DNA of 64,000 nt from contig CATNEN010000003.1 of NCBI GenBank assembly GCA_950097015.1, positions 6,102,001 through 6,166,000 of the forward strand, read 5' to 3'. Below the pieces are notes generated by a model. That model was not told the origin of the DNA. It saw nothing but the letters and a program-made list of their open reading frames with translations, and made no database searches. Of the stretch, positions 21,101 to 32,600 are shown piece after piece. Numbering within the stretch: the stretch's first letter is position 1; every line of letters starts with the position of its first letter. This stretch comes from Macrostomum hystrix (Eukaryota; Platyhelminthes; Macrostomidae). Both the position numbers and the translations under genes were made by a program.

Positions 21101-23767
21101 CTCTTCTTAGTAATTTGATGTTCTCTTCTTGGTCAGTTGATGTTATCTTCTTGGTCATTTGATGTTCTCTTCTTAGTAATTTGATGTTCTCTTCTTAGTA
21201 ATTTGATGTTCTCTTCTTGGTCAGTTGATGTTCTCTTCTTGGTCATTTGATGTTCTCTTCTTGGTCAGTTGATGTTCTCTTCTTGGTCATTTGATGTTCT
21301 CTTCTTGGTCAGTTGATGTTCTCTTCTTGGTCATTTGATGTTCTCTTCTTAGTAATTTGATGTTCTCTTCTTAGTCATTTGATGTTCTCTTCTTGGTCAG
21401 TTGATGTTCTCTTCTTGGTCATTTGATGTTCTCTTCTTGGTCATTTGATGTTCTCTTCTTAGTCATTTGATGTTCTCTTCTTAGTCATTTGATGTTCTCT
21501 TCTTGGTCATTTGATGTTCTCTTCTTGGTCAGTTGATGTTCTCTTCTTAGTCATTTGATGTTCTCTTCTTAGTCATTTGATGTTCTCTTCTTGGTCAGTT
21601 GATGTTCTCTTCTTGGTCATTTGATGTTCTCTTCTTAGTCATTTGATGTTCTCTTCTTAGTCATTTGATGTTCTCTTCTTAGTAATTTGATGTTCTCTTC
21701 TTGGTCATTTGATGTTCTCTTCTTAGTCATTTGATGTTCTCTTCTTGGTCAGTTGATGTTCTCTTCTTGGTCATTTGATGTTCTCTTCTTAGTCATTTGA
21801 TGTTCTCTTCTTAGTCATTTGATGTTCTCTTCTTAGTAATTTGATGTTCTCTTCTTGGTCATTTGATGTTCTCTTCTTAGTCATTTGATGTTCTCTTCTT
21901 AGTAATTTGATGTTCTCTTCTTGGTCATTTGATGTTCTCTTCTTAGTAATTTGATGTTCTCTTCTTAGTCATTTGATGTTCTCTTCTTAGTAATTTGATG
22001 TTCTCTTCTTAGTCATTTGATGTTCTCTTCTTAGTCATTTGATGTTCTCTTCTTAGTCATTTGATGTTCTCTTCTTGGTCATTTGATGTTCTCTTCTTGG
22101 TCAGTTGATGTTCTCTTCTTGGTCATTTGATGTTCTCTTCTTGGTCAGTTGATGTTCTCTTCTTGGTCATTTGATGTTCTCTTCTTAGTCATTTGATGTT
22201 CTCTTCTTAGTAATTTGATGTTCTCTTCTTAGTCATTTGATGTTCTCTTCTTGGTCAGTTGATGTTATCTTCTTGGTCATTTGATGTTCTCTTCTTAGTC
22301 ATTTGATGTTCTCTTCTTGGTCATTTGATGTTCTCTTCTTGGTCAGTTGATGTTATCTTCTTGGTCATTTGATGTTCTCTTCTTGGTCAGTTGATGTTAT
22401 CTTCTTGGTCATTTGATGTTCTCTTCTTGGTCAGTTGATGTTCTCTTCTTGGTCATTTGATGTTCTCTTCTTAGTCATTTGATGTTCTCTTCTTAGTAAT
22501 TTGATGTTCTCTATGTGGTCATTTGATGTTCTCTTCGTGGTCATTTGATGTTCTCTTCTTGGTCAGTTGATGTTCTCTTCGTTCGCCGTAGTTGACAAAC
22601 GCTTCGTGACGCACATCGTGTTATTAATACTCTGGCCTCTAAATATTCCTGGACACGTCATGTCGAAAAATTCTTTCGGATGTTTTAGGTGTGACTCGGG
22701 ATAAGAACGTACAGAGCTCGTATTAACTTTCTCGTATTTAGCGTTCTTGCAAATTTTCCTATCTAAAATTATACTTCAAATTCTATCACTTGCAGCGCTC
22801 CGATCAACCATCAGATCAATCGGCAGCCAACGACACCGAGTCAGATCGTAAAAGTGTCAGCGTTGAACGAACCTTTCAAACAACCGACAATGTCGCATGG
22901 CTGATTGATGAAAAACTGCCAGAATTGTGTGATACACTTGTCAGACATTTAAACAAAGCTGGCATGGTTGGCCGAACTGTTACTCTCAAACTGAAGTTAG
23001 ATAGCTTCGAAGTGTTGACTCGAAGTCACGGCCTACCGTCGGCGACAGATTCCGTTGAAGCTATTCGAGCCGCCGCGGCGGCCCTCATTCGTCAGGAATT
23101 TCCTCCGGGTCGACCGCCGCCTCGAGTTCGCCTCCTTGGCGTGCGATTGTCGTCTCTGACTTGCAGCAGTAGCGCCGGTGTCGGTACATCGAAACAGGCT
23201 CGACTGGATGATTTGCTGATCAAAGCGACAAGGTCTACTAATGATGTCGATTTCGAAGATGATTCACAGACTTCATCGACGTCCATATTGGCATCGGCTT
23301 CGACGTCGAAAGCTTCAACGTCTAAAGTAGAATCGAATTCGACGTCGAAAGTAGCATCAAATTTGATGTCAAAAGTTACATCGGCACAGACTTCAACGTC
23401 GGCATCTTTGGCAAGCGCTAGTAACGTCAGTTCGAATGACAACGACGATACATTGCATTGTCCAGTCTGTTCTTTACCTCAGTCGGGCGGTCTTGTCAGT
23501 CTGAATCGGCATTTAGATTTTTGTTTGAGTCGATCAGCGATTCAAACGGCAGTTAATGATTTTTCCAACGAATCTTTGCCGCCAGGATCGGCACTGGTAT
23601 CGATCAGTGCGCCGCCTACTGTTAGTAGTAGGAAACGCGTTGAAACTTCCGCCGCCACGAACGTTACTTCCAGCGGCAGCGGTGTTAGCAATCAAGCCAA
23701 ACGTTCAAAGATTAACGGACGTGGTGCGACAATTGATCGATTCTTTGTTAAATCGAAGCCTGAATGA
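15175..23767 (+). CDS. POLK: DNA polymerase kappa (Y-family, DinB type)
   Basis: Exons 15175-15698, 16111-16966 and 22796-23767 give 783 aa. Pol kappa is a nuclear translesion polymerase that extends past minor-groove guanine adducts. The N-clasp typical of kappa is present ([20 protein letters not shown]). Catalytic residues are visible in [12 protein letters not shown] (D109, D111) and SLDEAYLD (D200, E201). [35 protein letters not shown] and [13 protein letters not shown] are palm, fingers and thumb signatures. Exon 3 opens with the little-finger domain (SVERTFQ). One UBZ4-type ubiquitin-binding zinc finger follows (CPVC...HLDFC, about residues 682-703), against two in human. The last residues [10 protein letters not shown] resemble the degenerate C-terminal PCNA-binding motif. 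The polymerase core carries an unusual insert of about 110 residues, rich in S, N and D (about 210-320). Intron 2 (16967-22795) is almost entirely a minisatellite. Confidence 0.95.
17150..22580. repeat. 22-bp minisatellite, about 5.4 kb, in POLK intron 2
   Basis: About 245 copies of a 22-bp unit, ttggtcatttgatgttctct plus tc. Variants at fixed positions are ttggtcag, ttagtcat, ttagtaat and gatgttatc. The order of variants repeats over long distances. The rare unit with gatattctc occurs at 18191, 19621 and 21095, spaced 1430 bp (65 units) and 1474 bp (67 units). Confidence 0.97.
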
Positions 23768-23839
23768 TGACCGAATACCTTATCTTGAAGTAGCATTTTA
23801 AGCCATTTAAATGACATTGTGTCACTCAAGGAAGAATTA

Positions 23840-23845
23840 AATAAA
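23840..23845 (+). promoter_or_regulatory. Polyadenylation signal, POLK
   Basis: AATAAA 73 bp after the POLK stop codon, in a typical position for a 3' UTR end. Confidence 0.65.
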
Positions 23846-24049
23846 ACAATGTCAGCATTTTACTTAAGGTTACTTAATATTATATTTTTATTCAGAATAA
23901 AAGTACATTTACTGCGCATCGATTCGCATTTACTTCTATTTTATTGTTGAAATTAAAAAACTTCATTCTTTTCATACAACTTTTGAAAGATCCATTTTTT
24001 ATCTAAAACTAGCTTCATTACTTAAACTGGACTTATATTCGTTACTAAT

Positions 24050-26575
24050 AACCTAGAACTTTAGCCTAGATAGTGACTCAAATCTAGAACTAGAGACCTA
24101 GATAGTGACTCAAATCTAGAACTAGACCAAGATAGTGACTCAAATCTAGAACTAGACCTAGATAGTGACTCAAATCTAGAACTAGAGACCTAGATAGTGA
24201 CTCAAATCTAGAACTAGACCAAGATAGTGACTCAAATCTAGAACTAGACCTAGATAGTGACTCAAATCTAGAACTAGACCTAGATAGTTACTCAAATCCA
24301 GAACTAGACCTAGATAGTGACTCAACTCTAGAACTATACCTAGATAGTTACTCAAATCTATAACTAGACCTAAATAGTTACTCAAATCTAGAACTAGACC
24401 TAGATAGTGACTCAAATCTAGAACTAGACCTAGATAGTGACTCAAATCTAGAACTAGACCTAGATAGTTACTCAAATCCAGAACTAGAGACCTAGATAGT
24501 TACTCAAATCTAGAACTAGACCTAGATAGTGACTCAAATCTAGAACTAGACCTAAATAGTTACTCAAATCTAGAACTAGAGACCTAGATAGTGACTCAAA
24601 TCTAGAACTAGACCTAGAAAGTGACTCAAATCTAGAACTAGACCTAGATAGTGACTCAAATCTATAACTAGACCTAGATAGTTACTCAAATCTAGAACTA
24701 GACCAAGATAGTGACTCAAATCTAGAACTAGACCTAGATAGTGACTCAAATCTAGAACTAGACCTAGATAGTTACTTAAATCTAGAACTAGACCTAGATA
24801 GTGACTCAAATCTAGAACTAGACCTAGATAGTTACTTAAATCTAGAACTAGACCTAGATAGTGACTCAAATCTAGAACTAGACCTAAATAGTTACTCAAA
24901 TCTAGAACTAGAGACCTAGATAGTGACTCAAATCTAGAACTAGACCTAGATAGTTACTTAAATCTAGAACTAGACCTAGATAGTGACTCAAATCTAGAAC
25001 TAGACCTAGATAGTTACTTAAATCTAGAACTAGACCTAGATAGTGACTCAAATCTAGAACTAGACCTAGATAGTTACTCAAATCTAGAACTAGACCTAGA
25101 TAGTGACTCAAATCTAGAACTAGAGACCTAGATAGTGACTCAAATCTAGAACTAGACCTAGATAGTTACTTAAATCTAGAACTAGACCTAGATAGTGACT
25201 CAAATCTAGAACTAGACCTAGATAGTTACTTAAATCTAGAACTAGACCTAGATAGTGACTCAAATCTAGAACTAGACCTAGATAGTTACTCAAATCTAGA
25301 ACTAGACCTAGATAGTTACTCAAATCTAGAACTAGACCTAGACCTAGATAGTTACTCAAATCTAGAACTAGACCTAGATAGTTACTCAAATCTAGAACTA
25401 GACCTTAGATAGTTACTTAAATCTAGAACTAGACCTAGATAGTTACTCAAATCTAGAACTAGAGACCTAGATAGTGACTCAAATCTAGAACTAGACCTTA
25501 GATAGTTACTTAAATCTAGAACTAGACCTAGATAGTTACTCAAATCTAGAACTAGACCTAGATAGTTACTCAAATCTAGAACTAGACCTTAGATAGTTAC
25601 TTAAATCTAGAACTAGACCTAGATAGTTACTCAAATCTAGAACTAGAGACCTAGATAGTGACTCAAATCTAGAACTAGACCTTAGATAGTTACTTAAATC
25701 TAGAACTAGACCTAGATAGTGACTCAAATCTCGAACTAGACCTAGAAAGTGACTCAAATCTAGAACTAGACCTAGATAGTGACTCAAATCTAGAACTAGA
25801 CCTAGATAGTTACTCAAATCTAGAACTAGACCTTAGATAGTTACTCAAATCCAGAACTAGACCTAGATAGTTACTCAAATCTAGAACTAGACCTAGATAG
25901 TGACTCAACTCTAGAACTAGACCTAGATAGTTACTCAAATCTAGAACTAGACCTTAGATAGTTACTCAAATCCAGAACTAGACCTTAGATAGTTACTCAA
26001 ATCTAGAACTAGACCTAGATAGTTACTCAAATCTAGAACTAGACCTAGATAGTTACTTAAATCTAGAACTAGACCTATAATAGATAGTGACTCAAATCTA
26101 GAACTAGACCTAGATAGTTACTCAAATCCAGAACTAGACCTAGATAGTTACTTAAATCTAGAACTAGACCTAGATAGTGACTCAAATCTAGAACTAGACC
26201 TAGATAGTTACTTAAATCTAGAACTAGACCTAGATAGTGACTCAAATCTAGAACTAGACCTAGATAGTTACTTAAATCTAGAACTAGACCTAGATAGTGA
26301 CTCAAATCTAGAACTAGACCTAGATAGTTACTTAAATCTAGAACTAGACCTAGATAGTGACTCAAATCTAGAACTAGACCTAGATAGTTACTTAAATCTA
26401 GAACTAGACCTAGATAGTGACTCAAATCTAGAACTAGACCTAGATAGTGACTCAAATCTAGAACTAGACCTAGATAGTGACTCAAATCTAGAACTAGAGA
26501 CCTAGATAGTGACTCAAATCTAGAACTAGAGACCTAGATAGTGACTCAAATCTAGAACTAGACCTTTATCTAGAA
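24050..26575. repeat. 30-bp minisatellite between POLK and SKIC3
   Basis: About 84 copies of a 30-bp unit with core gatagtgactcaaatctaga and remainder actagaccta. The main variants are gtgactc, gttactc and gttactt, plus 4-bp (agag) and 1-bp (t) insertions. The variant order gtgactc/gttactt alternates, giving a 60-bp dimer period around 26130-26420. It ends about 110 bp before the SKIC3 ATG. Confidence 0.97.
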
Positions 26576-26684
26576 CTAGGTTCCAGTCCTATTTTTCATT
26601 ATATACTGATGGGGTAATTAATATATTGGCTTCTTAAACTATGCAATTTTTTCAGTTTAAATTGCCGCTAAAATTTGAATCACG

Positions 26685-29600
26685 ATGTCGTCATCAAGAG
26701 CTCGTTTGAAGTCAGCCAGTGAAGCTCTGGCAGCTGAAAGATTTTCAGACGCAGCCAAGATCTGTCAATCATTGCTAGCCGAATCGCCCGACAATTACAA
26801 TGCCTGCGTATTTCTCGGCGCAGCTTACGAAGGATTGAAAAGAGACGAGGACGCTTTGACTTGTTATCGCGATGCCACGAAACAGCAGCCGAAGCAACTG
26901 CTAGGATGGAAGGCTGTGGCTAAGTGAGCCACGATTCTACCCCTTTTCTCTACCCCCTTTCTCCCCCTATACGATTCTACCCCCTTTTTACCCTATCCAA
27001 TTCTACCCCTTTCTCCGCCCAATCTGATTCTACCCCCTTTCTTATCCTATCCGATTCCATCCCCTTTCTCCTCCATATCCGATTCTACCCCCCATTTCTC
27101 CTCCATATCCGATTCTACCCCCCCATTTCTCCTCCATATCCGATTCTACCCCCCATTTCTCCTCCATATCCGATTCTACCCCCCATTTCTCTTCCATATC
27201 CGATTCTACCCCCCATTTCTCCTCCATATCCGATTCTACCCCCATTTCTCCTCCATATCCGATTCTACCCCCCATTTCTCCTCCATATCCGATTCAACCC
27301 CCATTTCTCCTCCATATCCGATTCTACCCCCATTTCTCCTCCATATCCGATTCTTCCCCCATTTCTTCTCCATATCCGATTCTACCCCCCATTTTTCCAA
27401 TCCGATTCTACCCCAATTTCTTCAATTCTATTCTAGCCCCATTTCTCTTCCTATCCGATTCTACCCCCTTTCTCCCACTGTCGAATTCTACCCCGACTAT
27501 TATTCACCATTATTTTTCACCCAATTCTTCTCTAATTTTGCTATCATCCAGTTCCTCACTATTCTCCCATTTCCATTTTCCCATTTTCCCCTCACCTACA
27601 ACTATTTCCCAGTCTCTCCTCTCCCAGTTCTTCCACATTCTCCCTCATTCACTTCTATGGCTTTCAAATCGAGGATTTTTAGCCATCCATTTATTGTTCA
27701 AAAATTTCCCAAATTTCTCCCAATTCCTATCCAGCAATGTGTTATCCTCTCTGAAATCGTATTCCCAAGATACTGTGAGTCGCATCACGATCGTCAGCTG
27801 AAACAAGAGCTGCCAGATGTCTACGACAAAGTCCTGGAGCTGACAGATCCTGCTGATGCTCGTCATCCGGACACCCTGTTCAAACTGATGGAGCTGCTCT
27901 GCCGACAGCGACACCATCGTCGAGCTGTTGACGCTGGCAGGCTGTGGTTAAGTCGATACACGGCATCAGAGGCTCGGGCTCGTCTACAGCTGCGATTGTT
28001 GGACACTATGGCCGAGGCTGCGGATTCTGTGCCTAACGAGGTGACCCAAAACTTATTATTCGCATTGATCCTCAAATTTTGTTAATCCTAATCTTTCCCG
28101 TAGATCCTCAAATTGTGTTAATCCCTAATCCTTCGCATTGGTTCTCAAATTTTGTTAATCCTTAAACCTGCCCGTAGATCCTCAATTTGTGTTAATCCCT
28201 AATCTTTCCCGTTGATCCTCAAATGGTGTTAATCCCTAATCCTTTCCGCAGATCCTCAAATTGTGTTAATCCTAATCCTTTCCGTACATCCTCAAATTGT
28301 GTTAATCCTAATCTTTCCCGTAGATCCTCAAATGGTGTTAATCCCTAATCCTTTCCGTAGATCCTCAAATTGTGTTAATCCTAATCCTTTCCGTACATCC
28401 TCAAATTGTGTTAATCCTAATCTTTCCCGTGGATCCTCAAATTGTGTTAAATCCGAAATCTTTTTCCGTCGATCCTCAAATTTATGTTAATCCTAATCCT
28501 TTCCGTAGATCCTCAAGTTGTGATCCTCAAATCCTCAAAAGTACTCATTTGAAATGAAATTTTAGGAGATTTTCGGAGAATTCGAATCTGTGCTCAGTCA
28601 GCCCGCATCGATCTTGGCCAGAGCTGATGATGCGAACTCGGATCATAATCAACTACTTAGCCAGCTGCATCGGCGTCACTGCGACCTGCTGGCTCAACGA
28701 GGCGCCGATACTGAACGACGCCTGCTAGCGCTGGCCAACGCTGTCAATCAATGCCCGGACGATGTTGAATTGATTGACAGGCTGGCGTTTGCCAAAGCCG
28801 AGCGGGGCATTGTGTGCCAGGGCTGGAGGCTGCAGAGATTGGCTAAACATTTCGCCCTAGTGAAAGTTGAGGGATCTTTGGCTAAGCAGTTTGGCAATCA
28901 AGTGAGGGCTGACGATTTATTTTTTGTTAATTTACCTTTAAATAGCTTTTAGTCAGTGTGAGGAGCTTTGAATACGTCACTAGGAAGACCCGAAGTTCGA
29001 ATCTTTTTTAAGATTTAAATTTAAACAAAATAATTCTAAATCCTAAAAGTAATTCGTTTCTCTTGCTATGGAAACTAGTTTTATGTACAAACGCATAAAA
29101 TTATGTGTTAAATCTTCTCAGTCAGGAGACTACTCACTCTGATAATCCAGTCATGGGATTCTTCTGTTTGATAATCCAGTCATGGGATTCCTCAGTCTGA
29201 TAACCCAGTCATGGGATTTCTCAGTCTGATAAACCAGTCATGGGATTCCTCAGTCTGATAATCCAGTCATGTGATTTCTCAGTCTGATTATCCAGTCATG
29301 GGATTTGTTACTCTGATAATTCAGTCATGGGATTTCTCAGTCTGATAATCCAGTCATGGGATTTCTCAATCAGATAATCTAGTCATGGGATTTTTCAGTC
29401 TGATAATCCAGTCATGGGATTCCTCAGTTTGATAATCTAGTCATGGGATTTCTCAGTCGGATAATCCAGTCATGGGATTCCTCAGTTTGATAATCCAGTC
29501 GTGTGATTCCTCAGTCTAATAATCCAGTCATGGGATTCCTCAGTTTGATAATCCAGTCATGGGATTCCTCAGTCTGATAATCCAGTCATGTGATTCCTCA

Positions 29601-32600
29601 GTCTGATAATCCAGTCATGTGATTCCTCAGTCTGATAATCCAGTCATGGGATTCCTCAGTCTGATAATCCAGTCATGGGATTCCTCAGTCTGATAATCCA
29701 GTCATGGGATTCCTCAGTCTGATAATCCAGTCATGGGATTCCTCAGTCTGATAATCCAGTCATGGGATTCCTCAGTCTGATAATCCAGTCATGGGATTCC
29801 TCAGTCTGATAATCCAGTCATGTGATTCCTCAGTCTGATAATCCAGTCATGGGATTCCTCAGTCTGATAATCCAGTCATGGGATTCCTCAGTCTGATAAT
29901 CCAGTCATGGGATTCCTCAGTCTGATAATCCAGTCATGTGATTCCTCAGTCTGATTATCCAGTCATGGGATTCCTCAGTTTGATAATCCAGTCATGGGAT
30001 TCCTCAGTCTGATAATCCAGTCATGGGATTCCTCAGTTTGATAATCTAGTCATGGGATTTCTCAGTCTGATAATCCAGTCATGGGATTTCTCAGTCTGAT
30101 TATCCAGTCATGGGATTTCTCAGTCTGATAATCCAGTCATGTGATTCCTCAGTCTGATAATCCAGTCATGGGATTCCTCAGTTTGATAATCCAGTCCTGG
30201 GATTCCTCCGTTTGATAATCTAGTGACAGAATAAATCGATCATTCAATAAAATCTAGTAAAGTGCAAATCACTGATCTTTTTTAATAATCAATCAATCAA
30301 ACGATCAATAAATCAATTATTTAATCAATCAATCAATCAATCAAACCAGGTAGTCGCCAGTGCTCTTCACCGTGACCTAGCCAACACCCTAGCAGCTGTG
30401 GCCTCGCCCAGTTGGTCACTACCATATCCACCGCCGATCGACCCTTCGGCCGCTGTTACAGCCCCGTCCGGTTGTCTAGTGTCGTCGTTGGTTCGAATCC
30501 TGTGCGCTAAAGCTACTCGAAGATTCGCCGATTGTCTAGCCGCTATCGATAATCTACAAGCGGTCTATCTGGCTGTTAGTCAGCATCGAAAATTATATTG
30601 CTTCTCGTCGCGTGTTGAACTACTGGATGGTTGGCTTACAAGAATTCGTTGGCGATGCTTGGCTTGCTACGCTGACGAGCAAAGACTTTCAGTTGATGAA
30701 TTGGCTTCCATGTCAGCTGCCGCTTCTGGGGAAGATGTCAACAATGATGAAGAGGAAGATACTCATTATAGTGCAGCGGCCTCGCTAGCGATATCTTTGA
30801 GCAGGCTTGGTCGGCAACAGGAAGCTCATGCAGCTTGGCCTAACAGGCAAGGACTAACTGGGCGTAGAGTTGAAGCTTTCATAGCTTTCCAATCTGGAGA
30901 TTTTGCTCGGGCTCGACAATTACTAGAAGAATTGATTGCTCTGCCAGATTCCAACTCTGATGAAGCTGGTAGCGGCTACAGACGACCTTGGGATCGACTC
31001 ATGCTGGCGCGCTGTCTATGGTCTATGGCTCAACCTGGCAGCGCGCTGAGCGAAATAGCTAATCAACTGCTGCTATGCATTGAAGAGGATCGGTGAGTCT
31101 GATAATCCAGTCATGGGATTTCTCAGTCGGATAATCCAGTCATGGGATTTCTCAGTCGGATAATCCAGTCATGGGATTTCTCAGTCTGATAATCCAGTCA
31201 TGGGATTTGTTACTCTGATAATTCAGTCATGGGATTTCTCAGTCTGATAATCCAGTCATGAGATTTCTCAGTCTGATAATCCAGTCATGGGATTTCTCAG
31301 TCTGATAATCCAGTCATGGGATTTGTTACTCTGATAATTCAGTCATGGGATTTCTCAGTCTGATAATCCAGTCATGAGATTTCTCAGTCTGATAATCCAG
31401 TCATGGGATTTCTCAGTCTGATAATCCAGTCATGAGATTTCTCAGTCTGATAATCCAGTCATGGGATTTCTCAGTCTGATAATCCAGTCATGGGATTTGT
31501 TACTCTGATAATTCAGTCATGGGATTTCTCAGTCTGATAATCCAGTCATGAGATTTCTCAGTCTGATAATCCAGTCATGGGATTTCTCAGTCTGATAATC
31601 CAGTCATTTGATTTCTAGACCTATAATCCAACAATGGGATTTATAATCTAACTAATGATAACAATGGGATGTTTCCAAGTCTCAAGACTAGCTCGTATGC
31701 TGTTAATCTACCCAGTTACTATGCCGACGCTTACTACTGGTACGGTTGCTATGCGGAAGATGTCACTGGAGACGACGCCGTGGCTAACCAGATGTACTCG
31801 CAGGCCCATCAACTGGACGGCGATCACGAAGCAGCTTTGAAACGGCTCTGCGACCTTCTGCTGCGGCTTCATCGAGAAGCTGATTGTGTCGAGTTGTTGA
31901 CTACATTCGCAGCCAGATTCTATCGAGTGTCGCCTTGGTGCTACTTCACGCTGGGTCTGGCCCACCTCAACATGGCCAATTATCACGAAGCTATTGACTG
32001 TCTGCAGCGGGTGGTGCATCAAGACAAGGCCAATCCGCACGCTTGGACCTGCCTTGGCGAGGCCTACAGGCTGAGGGGCAGTTTCGAGTCTGCTGGAAAA
32101 GTGCGTTTGGATTGGCTTTGCTGAGATTATCTGGCGATTTTAAAGGTAGAAAGATAGTTTTGGATGGAGACAGACAGTTTAAGGTGGGAAGACGGTTTAG
32201 AGTGGGGTAAGACGGTTTAGGGTGGGGGAAGACGGTTTAGGGTGGGGTAAGACGGTTTAGGGTGGGGGAAGACGGTTTAGGGTGGGGTAAGACGGTTTAG
32301 GGTGGGGTAAGACGGTTTAGGGTGGGGGAAGACGGTTTAGGGTGGGGTAAACGGTTTAGGGTGGGGTAAGACGGTTTAGGGTGGGGTAAGACGGTTTAGG
32401 GTGGGGTAAGACGGTTTAGGGTGGGGTAAGACGGTTTAGGGTGGGGGAAGACGGTTTAGGGTGGGGTAAGACGGTTTAGGGTGGGGGAAGACGGTTTAGG
32501 GTGGGGTAAGACGGTTTAGGGTGGGGTAAGACGGTTTAGGGTGGGGTAAGACGGTTTAGGGTGGGGGAAGACAGTTTGGGGTGGCGGGAAGACAGTTTGG

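Noticed and set aside
24182-26485. Long minus-strand frames with a repeating SNYLGLVLDL peptide
   Set aside because: They come from a 30-bp satellite whose period is a multiple of 3. They have no non-repeat domain, splice context or initiation context.
32145-32560. Interstitial telomere (TTAGGG)n
   Set aside because: Only one TTAGGG per 21-bp unit, with no tandem TTAGGG run. It is an intronic minisatellite.
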